A stretch of DNA of 64,000 nucleotides from CAIQQQ01 sp037445025 (GTDB lineage Bacteria > Pseudomonadota > Alphaproteobacteria > Acetobacterales > Acetobacteraceae): assembly GCA_037445025.1 (NCBI GenBank), contig JBBILI010000012.1, positions 62,001 through 126,000 of the forward strand, in the 5' to 3' direction. Both the position numbers and the translations under genes were made by a program. Of the stretch, positions 48,382 through 57,623 are shown in pieces. The notes under the pieces were generated by a model that worked only from the letters and a program-made list of their open reading frames with translations, ran no database searches and was not told where the DNA came from. Each line of letters begins with the position of its first letter. Within the stretch, counting starts at the first letter, position 1.

Positions 48382-49602
48382 ATGATCTTCAGGCGTCCGA
48401 TGCTGACGGCGTTTGCCGTGGCCCTGCTGTGCTCCACCATGATCGCAGGGCATGCCAACGCCGCCGACCCGATCAAGATCGGCCTGACCGGCCCGTTCAC
48501 CGGCGGCTCCGCCTCCATGGGCGTGTCGATGCGCGATGGCGTGAAGCTGGCCGTAGACGAGATCAACAAGGCCGGCGGTGTGCTGGGCCGGCCGATCCAG
48601 CTGGTTGAGCGTGACGACGAGGCGAAAAACGAGGTCGGCGTGCAGATCGCCCAGGAGCTCATCAACAAGGAGCAGGTGGTCGCCACCATGGGCTTCATCA
48701 ACACCGGTGTCGCCCTCGCCTCGCAGCGCTTCTACGAGGAGAACGAGATCCCGGTCATCAACAACGTCGCCACCGGCACGCTGATCACCAAGCAGTTCCT
48801 CAAGCCCGATTTCGAGAAGAACTACATCTTCCGCATGTCGGCCAACGACACCATCCAGTCCGGCATGATCGTCGAGGAAGCGATTACGAAGCGCGGCTTC
48901 AAGCGGCCGGCGATTCTGGCCGACAGCACCAACTACGGCCAGCTCGGCCAGGTGGATCTGCTGAAATCCCTGGAATCCAAGGGCGTGAAGGCGGTGACGA
49001 CCGAGAAGTTCAACATCGGTGACACCGACATGACCGCGCAGCTGCTGCGGGCCAAGGCGGCCAATGCCGATGTGATCCTCACCTACGGCATCGGGCCGGA
49101 GCTGGCGCAGATTGCCAACGGCATGGCCAAGCTGGGCTGGAAGGTCCCGCTGGTGGGGTCCTGGACGCTGTCGATGTCGACCTTCATCGACAATGCCGGG
49201 CCGAACGGGGAAGGTGCTGTGATGCCGCAGACCTTCATCCAGGCGCCGTCCACGCCGAAGCGCAAGGCGTTCATCGACGCGTATCAGGCCGCCTACCAGG
49301 TGGACCGGATCCCGAGCCCGATCTCGGCGGCGCAGGGTTATGACGGCGTGTATCTGCTCGCCGCCGCGATCGCGCAGGCGAAGTCGACCGAGGGCCCCAA
49401 GATTCAGGCCGCACTCGAGAACCTGAACGCCAAGGTTGAAGGCGTGGTGACCGTCTATGACCATCCGTTCTCGGCGGCCGACCATGAGAGCATCACGGCG
49501 AACATTCCGGTGTTCGGCCTGGTGAAGGGCGGGCGCGTGGTCGCTGAGCATGATGAGGATATCAGCGGGGCCAATGCTGTGAGGCTTAAGACGAAGAGCT
49601 AA
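48382..49602 (+). CDS. ABC transporter substrate-binding protein (branched-chain amino acid / LivK type)
   Basis: Periplasmic binding protein (406 aa). Signal peptide to about residue 27 (AFAVALLCSTMIAGHANA), then DPIKIGLTGPFTGGSASMG and VKLAVDEINKAGGVLGRPIQ. Family hallmarks of the type-I leucine-binding fold, e.g. SQRFYEENEIPVINNVATGT. Its stop TAA (49600-49602) is the edge of palindromic copy E. It feeds the permeases downstream. Ligand could be an amino acid, urea or an aromatic acid; not readable. Confidence 0.92.
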   Translation: MIFRRPMLTAFAVALLCSTMIAGHANAADPIKIGLTGPFTGGSASMGVSMRDGVKLAVDEINKAGGVLGRPIQLVERDDEAKNEVGVQIAQELINKEQVVATMGFINTGVALASQRFYEENEIPVINNVATGTLITKQFLKPDFEKNYIFRMSANDTIQSGMIVEEAITKRGFKRPAILADSTNYGQLGQVDLLKSLESKGVKAVTTEKFNIGDTDMTAQLLRAKAANADVILTYGIGPELAQIANGMAKLGWKVPLVGSWTLSMSTFIDNAGPNGEGAVMPQTFIQAPSTPKRKAFIDAYQAAYQVDRIPSPISAAQGYDGVYLLAAAIAQAKSTEGPKIQAALENLNAKVEGVVTVYDHPFSAADHESITANIPVFGLVKGGRVVAEHDEDISGANAVRLKTKS

Positions 49603-49730
49603 GCGGTTCTTTTTTGAAAAAAAGAACTTTTTCGATCGGCTGGCGCCCACCTCCGGAGAGAGGTCCGCTCAAACTAATGAAAGTCTTTTGCTTCTTTTCT
49701 TCAGAAAAGAAGCACTTTCTTTTTTACTCT
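49600..49730. repeat. Palindromic intergenic element, copy E (three hairpins)
   Basis: Left hairpin GTTCTTTTTT-GA-AAAAAAGAAC (49606-49627), centre with CACCTCCGGAGAGAGGTCC, right hairpin CTTCTTTTCT-TC-AGAAAAGAAG (49691-49712). The left edge TAAGCGG gives the stop of the binding-protein gene. It separates binding-protein and permease genes of one operon, a place where REP-type repeats (as between malE and malF) raise the level of the upstream mRNA; that role is inferred here. Confidence 0.85.
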
Positions 49731-49741
49731 CCGGAGTCCCA

Positions 49742-50614
49742 ATGCTCATCCTCGCCCAGCTGCTCGTCAGCGGCATCGCCGTCGGCATGATCTACGGTGT
49801 GATTGCCTTCGGCTATCAGCTCACCTTCGCCACATCGAAGACGCTGAATTTTGGCCAGGGCGAGGCACTGATGCTGGGCTCGCTGGTGGGGCTCACGGTG
49901 GTGAGTGTCACCGGCTACTGGCTCATGCTGCCGATCGTGCTCGCCTTCGGCATGCTGCAGGGTGCGGTGGTGGAACGCCTCGGCGTGCGCCAGGCGATCA
50001 AGACCAGGTCCGAGGCCGGCTGGATCATGGCCACCATCGCGCTCGGCATCATCTTCAAGAATATGGCGGAGAACATCTGGGGCCGCGACGCGCTGAAGTT
50101 TCCCTCGCCGCTGCCGGAGACGCCGATCGGCTTCATGGGCGTGAACATCCTGCCGATGGAGATCGTCATCGTCGTGGGCGCCTTGGCCATGATGCTGGCG
50201 GTGGAAACGTTCAACCGCCGCTCGATCTTCGGCAAGGCGGTGGTGGCGACGGCCAATGACCGTGACGCGGCGGGGCTGATGGGCATCAACACCTCGCTGG
50301 TGATCACCTTCTCCTATGCGCTGTCCTCGATGACGGCGGCCTTCGCCGGCGTGCTGGTGGCCCCGGTGACGTTGACCGGCGCGTCCATGGGTGGGGCGCT
50401 CGGGCTCAAGGCGTTCGCGGTCGCCATCATCGGCGGCCTGTCCAGCGGCATGGGTGTGATCGTGGGCGGGCTGATCCTGGGTGTCACCGAAACGATGACG
50501 GGTTTCTATCTCTCCACCGGCTACAAGGACGTGCCGGGTCTGGTGTTGCTGCTGCTGGTGCTCTCGTTCAAACCGGCCGGGCTGTTCGGCCGCTCCGCGA
50601 TCAAGAAGGTCTGA
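49742..50614 (+). CDS. Branched-chain amino acid-type ABC permease (LivH)
   Basis: Inner-membrane permease (290 aa). GGAG 7 bases before ATG 49742. LivH pattern: LLVSGIAVGMIYGVIAFGYQ, TLNFGQGEALMLGSLVGLTV and, near the end, KAFAVAIIGGLSSGMGVIVG followed by GLILGVTETMTGFYLSTGYK. About eight TM helices. It starts just beyond palindromic copy E. Confidence 0.93.
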   Translation: MLILAQLLVSGIAVGMIYGVIAFGYQLTFATSKTLNFGQGEALMLGSLVGLTVVSVTGYWLMLPIVLAFGMLQGAVVERLGVRQAIKTRSEAGWIMATIALGIIFKNMAENIWGRDALKFPSPLPETPIGFMGVNILPMEIVIVVGALAMMLAVETFNRRSIFGKAVVATANDRDAAGLMGINTSLVITFSYALSSMTAAFAGVLVAPVTLTGASMGGALGLKAFAVAIIGGLSSGMGVIVGGLILGVTETMTGFYLSTGYKDVPGLVLLLLVLSFKPAGLFGRSAIKKV

Positions 50615-50618
50615 AAGC

Positions 50619-52592
50619 GTGCCCGGCAAGATCCTCAAGGCGCTCGGTCTGGCGGCGCTGCTGCTGTTCCCCTTCATGGTGAACAGCCCGTACTACGTGC
50701 ATCTCGTCGTCGTCGTACTGATCTTCTCGATCCTGGCGCTCGGGCTGGACATCGTGTTCGGCTACACCGGCGAGGTGTCACTGAGTCATTCCGCCTTGTT
50801 CGGCATCGGCGCCTATACCGCGGGGGTGCTGGCGTTCCAGCTCGGCATTGGCTTCTTCTGGGCGCTGCCGGCGGGCGTGCTGGTGGCGGCGGGGTTCGGC
50901 GCCCTGCTCGCCTTGCCGGCGCTGCGGGTGACAGGGCCGTATCTGGCGATGGTGACGCTGGCCTTCGGCACGATCATCGAGATTCTCATCAACGAGATGA
51001 ATTTTCTCACCAACGGTCCGCTCGGGATATCGCTCACCAAGAAGGTGATCTTCGACTGGCGCCCCTACGCCGACAGCCTGCCGTTCCTGAAGATGGCGCT
51101 GCCACGGATGCGCGAGATGCAGTTCTACTTCGTGGTCGCCCTGTGTTTCGTGCTCACCCTGGTGGTGATCTCGCGCCTGGTGGCCTCGCGCTACGGCCGT
51201 GCCTTCGAGGCGCTGCGCGACAGCCCGATCGCGTCAGACTGCATGGCGGTCAGCGTCTACAAGCACAAGGTGCTGGCGTTCGTGGTCAGCGCCGGATTTG
51301 CCGGACTGGCCGGCGTGCTGTTCGCCTATTCCGAGCAGTATATCGCACCGAACAATTTCAGCTTCGAACAGTCCATCACCTTCCTGCTGGCGGTGACGAT
51401 GGGCGGGCGCAAGTCGCGCGTGGGGCCGATCCTGGGTTCGGCGATCGTGGTATACCTGCCCAACCTGCTGTCGGATATCGACCAGTTCCGTGTCGTCGCG
51501 GCCATCATCGCCGTGGTGGCGGTGGTGATTGGCGGCATCCGGCTGGTGCGGGTGCCGGAGGAGCGCATCAAGACCGCCATTCCCGTGGCGCTGTGCCTCG
51601 CGTTCTTCGTCTTCTCGCTCTTCCTGCAGAAGATCACCGACTACAAGCTGACGATCTACGGAATGATGATCCTGTTCGTGGTCTACTACCTGCCCGATGG
51701 GATCTACGGGTTCCTGCGCAGCACGGTCGGGCGGTTCCGGCCGGACTGGGTACGCCGGCAGGTGGATATCACCGACCAAGGCGATGCCTGGGCCGCGACG
51801 GCGCCGTCCATCGACCCGGGCAAGGCGCTGCTCGATGTCCGTGCGGTCGTCATGCAGTTCGGCGGGGTGAAGGCGTTGGATCACGTCGATATCTCGGTCA
51901 TGCCGCGCACCGTGCATGGGCTGATCGGGCCGAACGGCTCGGGCAAGAGCACCACGATGAACGTGCTGACCGGCATCTACGTGCCGACGTCCGGCGGCGT
52001 GGTGTTCGAAAGCCGCGACATCGCGGGCAAGACTTCGGCCGAGATCGCCGCGGCCGGAATCGCCCGCACCTTCCAGAACGTACAGCTGTTCGGCGAACTG
52101 ACCTGCCTTGAGAACATCATGGTGGGGCTGCACCATACCTATCGCGGCTCGATGGCCGATGTGGCGCTGGGCACAAGACGGGCGCGGCGCGAGGAGGCGC
52201 AGGTCACCGCGCGGGCGGCGGGGCTGCTGCGCTTCGTGGGGCTGGAGGCGCTGGCCAACGAGGAGGCACGCAACCTGCCTTACGGCAAGCAGCGCTTCCT
52301 GGAGATCGCCCGTGCGCTGGCGCTGGACCCGAAGCTGCTGCTGCTCGACGAGCCGGCGGCGGGCCTGACCGCGCCGGATATCGCCGAGCTGATGGAGATC
52401 TGCCGCCGCATCCGCGATCATGGCATCACCATGGTGCTGATCGAGCATCACATGGATGTGGTGATGGCGCTGTGCGACACAGTCACCGTGCTGGATTTCG
52501 GCCAGAAGATCGCCGAGGGCCGCCCTGCCGAGGTGCAGGCCGATGAGCGGGTCATTTCGGCCTATCTCGGCACCGCCCATGCCGATACCTGA
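50619..52592 (+). CDS. Fused LivM-LivG: ABC permease and ATPase in one polypeptide
   Basis: A 657-aa fusion starting at GTG 50619, 4 bp after livH. Residues 1-330 form a LivM permease (LGLDIVFGYTGEVSLSHSAL, FGIGAYTAGVLAF, VTMGGRKSRVGPILGSAIVV). Two additional TM segments (about 330-370, AIPVALCLAFFVFSLFLQ) precede a linker. The ATPase starts at about 405 with Walker A GPNGSGKSTTMNVLTG, a Q-loop (ARTFQNVQLFGELTCLENIM), a signature LPYGKQRFLEIARALA in which LSGGQ is replaced by LPYGK (usual in LivG), and Walker B LLLLDEPAAGL. Fusion forces a 1:1 permease-ATPase ratio. Such fusions occur in alphaproteobacteria. Confidence 0.93.
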   Translation: MPGKILKALGLAALLLFPFMVNSPYYVHLVVVVLIFSILALGLDIVFGYTGEVSLSHSALFGIGAYTAGVLAFQLGIGFFWALPAGVLVAAGFGALLALPALRVTGPYLAMVTLAFGTIIEILINEMNFLTNGPLGISLTKKVIFDWRPYADSLPFLKMALPRMREMQFYFVVALCFVLTLVVISRLVASRYGRAFEALRDSPIASDCMAVSVYKHKVLAFVVSAGFAGLAGVLFAYSEQYIAPNNFSFEQSITFLLAVTMGGRKSRVGPILGSAIVVYLPNLLSDIDQFRVVAAIIAVVAVVIGGIRLVRVPEERIKTAIPVALCLAFFVFSLFLQKITDYKLTIYGMMILFVVYYLPDGIYGFLRSTVGRFRPDWVRRQVDITDQGDAWAATAPSIDPGKALLDVRAVVMQFGGVKALDHVDISVMPRTVHGLIGPNGSGKSTTMNVLTGIYVPTSGGVVFESRDIAGKTSAEIAAAGIARTFQNVQLFGELTCLENIMVGLHHTYRGSMADVALGTRRARREEAQVTARAAGLLRFVGLEALANEEARNLPYGKQRFLEIARALALDPKLLLLDEPAAGLTAPDIAELMEICRRIRDHGITMVLIEHHMDVVMALCDTVTVLDFGQKIAEGRPAEVQADERVISAYLGTAHADT

Positions 52593-52603
52593 GGGGAACG
52601 CGC

Positions 52604-53323
<720 letters not shown>

Positions 53324-53326
<3 letters not shown>

Positions 53327-53470
53327 GGAAGGAAGCAAGCGCTTCTTTTCTGAAGAAAAGAAGCAAAAGACTTTTGTTCGTTGGTGTGCGCGTCGTTCCG
53401 GAGAGAGCCGCGACAGCCCGACAAAAGTTTTTTGCTTCTATTTTTCAAAAAAGAAGACTCTTTCTTCCTA
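53324..53470. repeat. Palindromic intergenic element, copy F (three hairpins, convergent junction)
   Basis: Left hairpin GCTTCTTTTCTGAAGAAAAG (first 20 of 53341-53364), a centre with GTTCCGGAGAGAGCC, right hairpin CTTCTATTTT-TC-AAAAAAGAAG (53435-53456, one mismatch). It fills the whole gap between livF (+) and the peroxiredoxin gene (-), so it can end transcription from both sides. The TAG stop of the peroxiredoxin gene (53470-53468) falls at the right edge. Confidence 0.85.
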
Positions 53471-54124
53471 AACCGGCTGCTTCGTCATCCGCAGATACGG
53501 CTTGAGCGTCTTGAACCCCGGGAACATCGTCGCTGCATCCTCGTTGCTGACGGCGGGGGTGATGATCACATCCTCGCCCTGCTTCCAGTCCGCCGGTGTC
53601 GCGACCTTGAACTTCGCGGTCATCTGCATCGAATCGATTACCCGCAGCACCTCGTCGAAGTTGCGGCCGGTGGTCATGGGATAGACGATCACCAGCTTGA
53701 TCAGCTTGTCAGGCCCGATGATGAACACGTTGCGGACGGTGGCGTTGTTGGCGGCGGTGCGGCCATCCGCCGTGCCCGGCAGGTCGGCCGGCAGCATGCC
53801 GTATAGCTTCGCCACCTTGAGATCGGTGTCACCGATCATGGGAAAGTTCGGGTAGGCGCCCTGCGTCTCCTCGATATCGGCCGCCCATTTGGCGTGGTTG
53901 GCGACAGGGTCGACGGAGAGGCCGATGACCTTGACGCCGCGCTTGTTGAACTCGGGCATCAGCTTGGCGACGGCGCCGAGCTCGGTGGTGCAGACGGGGG
54001 TGAAGTCCTTGGGATGGGAGAACAGCACCACCCAGGAATCGCCGGCCCATTCGTAGAAATCGATCGGTCCTTCGGTCGTTTCCTGGGTGAAGTTCGGCGC
54101 GACGTCGTTGATCTGCAGCGGCAT
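53468..54124 (-). CDS. 1-Cys peroxiredoxin (Prx6 type)
   Basis: Thiol peroxidase (218 aa). AGGAGG 5-6 bases before ATG 54124. The peroxidatic Cys45 is in FSHPKDFTPVCTTELG, and no other Cys exists in the protein, so it is a 1-Cys enzyme. The long C-terminal part (GRNFDEVLRVIDSMQMTAKF, VATPADWKQGEDVIITP) is the Prx6 form. It detoxifies peroxides and lies leftward of an FNR-family regulator and MFS gene, fitting an oxygen-response neighbourhood. Confidence 0.95.
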   Translation of the reverse strand: MPLQINDVAPNFTQETTEGPIDFYEWAGDSWVVLFSHPKDFTPVCTTELGAVAKLMPEFNKRGVKVIGLSVDPVANHAKWAADIEETQGAYPNFPMIGDTDLKVAKLYGMLPADLPGTADGRTAANNATVRNVFIIGPDKLIKLVIVYPMTTGRNFDEVLRVIDSMQMTAKFKVATPADWKQGEDVIITPAVSNEDAATMFPGFKTLKPYLRMTKQPV

Positions 54125-54182
54125 TTTATCCTCCTGGCGGACTTTGTCGGTAACATGTGAGCCGGCTGGTCCCGGATCAAGT

Positions 54183-55412
54183 TTAATCCGCCGCGGCCTC
54201 CTGCGCCATCGGCACGGTTTTCGGCACCACCAGCAGCACCCACACCCAGTTCATCATGAGAATTGTGGCGGTGACGACGAACACGGTGCGGATGCCGAAC
54301 AGGGCCGCGACCGAGCCGCCGGTGAACGGCCCGAGAAACCCGCCGAGGAAGGTGGCCGAGGCGGTCATGCCATAGACCAGGCCGCGGGCCGAGCTCGGCA
54401 CGATGCGCCCGATCAGCGCATTGGCGGTGGGCAGCAGCCCGCCCACGAACATGCCGACGCCGAAGCGTTCCGCCACGAACACCCAGTAGCTGTGCGCCAC
54501 GGCCTGCGGCAGCGTCAGCAGGGCCGCCCCCATCAAGCTGATCAGCAGCACGCGGCGATAGCCGATCGTGTCGCTGCGTTTGCCGAGGAAGGGCGATGCC
54601 AGCAGATCGGCCAGGCCGGTGACGGAGAAGGCGAGGCCGGCGAGGGTAGCGATGGCGGGCACGGGCCCGGCCAGTTCCTGCACGAACAGCGTCACCACCG
54701 GCTGCACCGTGCGCACGCCGAACTGGGCGAGCAGCAGCACCAGCATCAGCGGCAGCACGCCGGGCACGCCCGCCAGCATGCGCAGATTGGCGAACACCGA
54801 GCGTTTGGCGGTGCGGCTCAAGGGCGTGAAGTTCTCCCGCACCAGGCTCCAGGCCAGCAGCATGGCGACCCCGGCCAGCAGCGACGTCAGCAGGAAGCTG
54901 AGCCGGTAGCTGCCGCTGAGATCCGCCATGGCGCCGCCGATCAGCGGGCCGATGAGCGAGCCGGTGAGCTGGCCGGTGCTGAGCCAGCCGAGCGAGGAAC
55001 CAAGCCGGCGCTCCGGCACCTGGCTGGCCACGAGGGCGATGGCGGAGGCGGAGAAGCCGCTGAACGCGCCCATCAGCCCGCGCAGCGCCATCAGCTGCCA
55101 CACGGTGGTGGCCAGCCCCATCAGCGCCATGAACAGGCAGATCGCCGCACTGGAGCGCAGCACCATCAGCTTGCGCCCGTGCTGGTCGGCCACCTGCCCC
55201 CAGAGCGGCGAGGCCATGGCGGCGACGAGGAATCCGGCGCTGTTGAGCGTGCCGGAGAGGAACTTCACCATGTCGGGGTCGGCCACGCCCAGCCCGGGCA
55301 GCATCAGCGGATAGACGGGGGTCATGGCGCTGAGCGCCATGGACATCACGAACTGGATGCCGACCATGGCCCACAGAGTGACACGCCATGCCTGCGCGGG
55401 CTCGGGCGGCAC
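54183..55412 (-). CDS. MFS multidrug-type exporter (DHA1-like)
   Basis: 12-TM transporter (409 aa) from GTG 55412. MFS motif A-like LWGQVADQHGRKLMVLRS between TM2 and TM3, and a second such loop (LGKRSDTIGYRRVLLISL) in the C-half. FSGFSASAIALVASQVPERR lies after TM4. Its start is 4 bp after the stop of the FNR-like gene, so both are on one transcript. Substrate unknown. Confidence 0.88.
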   Translation of the reverse strand: MPPEPAQAWRVTLWAMVGIQFVMSMALSAMTPVYPLMLPGLGVADPDMVKFLSGTLNSAGFLVAAMASPLWGQVADQHGRKLMVLRSSAAICLFMALMGLATTVWQLMALRGLMGAFSGFSASAIALVASQVPERRLGSSLGWLSTGQLTGSLIGPLIGGAMADLSGSYRLSFLLTSLLAGVAMLLAWSLVRENFTPLSRTAKRSVFANLRMLAGVPGVLPLMLVLLLAQFGVRTVQPVVTLFVQELAGPVPAIATLAGLAFSVTGLADLLASPFLGKRSDTIGYRRVLLISLMGAALLTLPQAVAHSYWVFVAERFGVGMFVGGLLPTANALIGRIVPSSARGLVYGMTASATFLGGFLGPFTGGSVAALFGIRTVFVVTATILMMNWVWVLLVVPKTVPMAQEAAAD

Positions 55413-55416
55413 CCGG

Positions 55417-56172
55417 TCAGCTGCCGTTGGCCACCTGGCGCAGACCTGCGATGTCGCGCACCTCGACGTCCAAGGCGCTGGGGATCGCGATCAGCCTTTC
55501 AGATTTCAGCCAGCTGAAGCTGCGGCTGACGGTCTCGACGGTGAGGCCGATATAGTCGGCGATGTCGGCCCGCGGCATCGGCAGGTGCAGCCTGGTCTGG
55601 TCGCTGCCGTGGGTGCAGCCATCGGGTAGCATGTGCATGAGGAACGAGGCGAGCCGCTCGCGCGCGGTCTTGCGGCCCAGCAGCAGCATCTGCTCCTGCG
55701 CCAGCACCAGTTCGCTGGCGGCAACTTCGAGCAGGCGGCGTTCCAGCGAGGGCAGGTCGCCCATCAGACCGTGCAGGCGAGTGCGCGAGAAGCGGCACAG
55801 GGTCACGTCGTCGATCGCCTCGGCGTCGAAGGCGTAGCAGGTGGAGACGGCGAGACCGAGGAAATGGCCCGGCCCGGCGAAACCGGTGATCTGCCGCCGC
55901 CCATCGGGCAACAGCTTGTAGAGCCTCACTGTGCCGTGGGTGACATTGTAGAAATGCTCAGCCCTGGCGCCGTCGGCGATGAACCCCTGACCGGCCGGCA
56001 CCACGATCTGCTGTGCCAGGGCGGCAAGGCGGCTGAGATCATCGATGTCCAGCGCCGCGCACACGCTGCGGCTGCGCACCTCGCACTCGGCACAGTTGTC
56101 GTGCCCGGCCGGCTGCACGACGATCCGGCGCGGTCGGGTGACGGTCTGCGGCAGGACGTCCTGATCGCTCAT
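55417..56172 (-). CDS. fnr: FNR-type Crp-family oxygen regulator
   Basis: A 251-aa Crp/Fnr regulator. N-terminal cysteines in HDNCAECEVRSRSVC give C-x2-C-x7-C, and one more Cys lies in the sensor domain (AVSTCYAFD), enough for a 4Fe-4S cluster like FNR. A cAMP-binding-like barrel (about 45-150) is followed by the HTH MPRADIADYIGLTVETVSRS, whose ETVSR matches the FNR recognition helix reading TTGAT. A perfect FNR box lies 44 bp upstream, so it may control itself and its divergent neighbour. It probably activates the cbb3 genes under low oxygen. Confidence 0.92.
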   Translation of the reverse strand: MSDQDVLPQTVTRPRRIVVQPAGHDNCAECEVRSRSVCAALDIDDLSRLAALAQQIVVPAGQGFIADGARAEHFYNVTHGTVRLYKLLPDGRRQITGFAGPGHFLGLAVSTCYAFDAEAIDDVTLCRFSRTRLHGLMGDLPSLERRLLEVAASELVLAQEQMLLLGRKTARERLASFLMHMLPDGCTHGSDQTRLHLPMPRADIADYIGLTVETVSRSFSWLKSERLIAIPSALDVEVRDIAGLRQVANGS

Positions 56173-56215
56173 GACGTGACAGTGGCATGGGCCGGGGGGT
56201 TAAACCAAGGGAAGA

Positions 56216-56229
56216 TTGATCTGAATCAA
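56216..56229. promoter_or_regulatory. FNR/FixK box 1
   Basis: TTGATCTGAATCAA is a perfect TTGAT-N4-ATCAA site. It is between the divergent fnr (start 56172) and the 155-aa hypothetical gene (start 56298). Confidence 0.9.
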
Positions 56230-56297
56230 TGCGCCGGCGGACGATCTGCCAAAGGCTCGGCTCATTGCGCGAGGGACGATGGGAGCTGGAGGCGGCC

Positions 56298-56765
56298 ATG
56301 GGCGGATTTGCGGTCGAAGTGCTTACATCGCAGCGTGTGATGGAGATCTATCCGCTGGTGCGCCAGATCGTGCCCGGCATCACCCTGGAGAGCTGGCGGC
56401 GCCACGCCGCGGTGGTGCTGCGCGACCGTTCCGGCAATCGCGGCATCGCCCTGCTGCGCCGGGCCGGTCAGCGGTTTCCCTGCGGGATGTGCGCGTTTCA
56501 TCTCGACCATGATCTGCGCCTGGGCCGCACGCTGACGGCCGAGCACGGCATGGTGATGACCAGCTTCGGCACGCATGAGGCGTTCGATGCCCTGGTGCAG
56601 GGCGTGCAGGACCTGGCCGCCGAGCGGCGCTGCGCGGTGGTGCGCTGGCTGCTGCCGAAGGCTGCGGTCGATCCGGCCGAGCTGCCGCGCAGCGCGCTCC
56701 TTTGGGTGCCGATCGCCGATGTCGGGCCGCTCACCCCGCCAGATGGCGCAGCGCCAGCGCGGTGA
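56298..56765 (+). CDS. Hypothetical protein in the FNR regulon (155 aa)
   Basis: GGAGG 8 bases before ATG 56298 supports the start; the same frame is open from 56229 without such a site. Soluble protein starting MGGFAVEVLTSQRVMEIYPL with LESWRRHAAVVLRDRSGNRG, then FPCGMCAFHLDHDLRLGRTL, a C-x2-C pair beside His/Asp residues, and VQDLAAERRCAVVRWLLPKA. It resembles an acetyltransferase-like or small regulatory fold, but I do not recognise a family. Being divergent from fnr across an FNR box, it is probably induced at low oxygen. Its end overlaps the convergent TauE/SafE gene by 35 bp. Confidence 0.75.
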   Translation: MGGFAVEVLTSQRVMEIYPLVRQIVPGITLESWRRHAAVVLRDRSGNRGIALLRRAGQRFPCGMCAFHLDHDLRLGRTLTAEHGMVMTSFGTHEAFDALVQGVQDLAAERRCAVVRWLLPKAAVDPAELPRSALLWVPIADVGPLTPPDGAAPAR

Positions 56766-57477
56766 GCATCGCGGCGTTGCCGAGCAGCAGCAATGGGGCC
56801 ACGCGCGTCATCCATCCGGACCACAGCCGGCGTGCCTGGTGGCCGGCGGCGCCGACCACGACCAGCATGGGCACGGTGCCGAGACCGAAGGCTGCCATCG
56901 CCAACGCGCCGCCGAGCGGACCGCCGGTGGACGCGGCCACCGCGACCGCGGCGTAAAGGAACGCGCAGGGCAGACCGCCCAGGGCGAGGCCCAGCAGCAA
57001 GGCGCCGCGCGGGCTCGTGACATCGAGGCTCTGCAACCGGAAGCGGAGGAAGCCCAGAGCGTTGAGCGGTCCCGGCAGATGCGCGAATCGGTGAGGGGCG
57101 AGTCTTGCCAGGGCCTGGGCCGCCAGCAGGGCCGCGCCGCCGAGCAGCAGCCAGGCCAGCACCGGCTGCAGGGCGTGCTGCGTGGCCAGGCCGAGTGTTG
57201 CGGCGGCGGCGCCGATCAGCGCGTAGGTGATGATCCGTCCGGCGTGATAGGGCAGCAGCAGCGCCTCGCGCAGCCGCGCCTGTTCGCACAGCCGCTCAGC
57301 CGGCAGGCGCTGCAGCCTCGCCCCCATCTGCGCCAGCACGAACGGTCCGCACATCGCCGCGCAATGCGCGGCACTGCCGGTGAGGCCGGCCAGGAACAGG
57401 GCGCCCAGCACGAGCGCGCCCGAACCGGCGCCGTCGGGACTGCAAAGGGCGGCGAGGGCTGCGAAATGATCGTGCAT
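56731..57477 (-). CDS. TauE/SafE-family (cco-associated) membrane protein
   Basis: A 248-aa integral membrane protein, ATG 57477 (MHDHFAALAALC). Repeated signature GALFLAGLTGSAAHCAAMCG with the C-x3-C pair at the membrane face, then FVLAQMG; later LLLGLALGGLPCAFLYAAVA and AMAAFGLGTVPMLVVVGAAG. This type (Pfam DsbD_2-like) lies beside cbb3 gene clusters and is thought to help copper delivery or assembly of the oxidase. It is divergent from ccoN over FNR box 2. Confidence 0.88.
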   Translation of the reverse strand: MHDHFAALAALCSPDGAGSGALVLGALFLAGLTGSAAHCAAMCGPFVLAQMGARLQRLPAERLCEQARLREALLLPYHAGRIITYALIGAAAATLGLATQHALQPVLAWLLLGGAALLAAQALARLAPHRFAHLPGPLNALGFLRFRLQSLDVTSPRGALLLGLALGGLPCAFLYAAVAVAASTGGPLGGALAMAAFGLGTVPMLVVVGAAGHQARRLWSGWMTRVAPLLLLGNAAMLTALALRHLAG

Positions 57478-57532
57478 CGTGGTCCGGTGCTTGAGGATGC
57501 GCCAAGTCTGCGCGGCACCGCGGCATGCTTCC

Positions 57533-57546
57533 TTGATGTAGATCAA
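57533..57546. promoter_or_regulatory. FNR/FixK box 2 before the cco operon
   Basis: TTGATGTAGATCAA is a perfect TTGAT-N4-ATCAA site, 56 bp from the TauE/SafE start (57477) and 78 bp from the small membrane gene upstream of ccoN (57624). Confidence 0.92.
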
Positions 57547-57623
57547 TGCGCCACGCCGACCGGCCCCGCATGGTCCGCCCGCAGGCCGATTCCGGCCGTT
57601 ACATGGGTGAACAGGGCAAGAGC

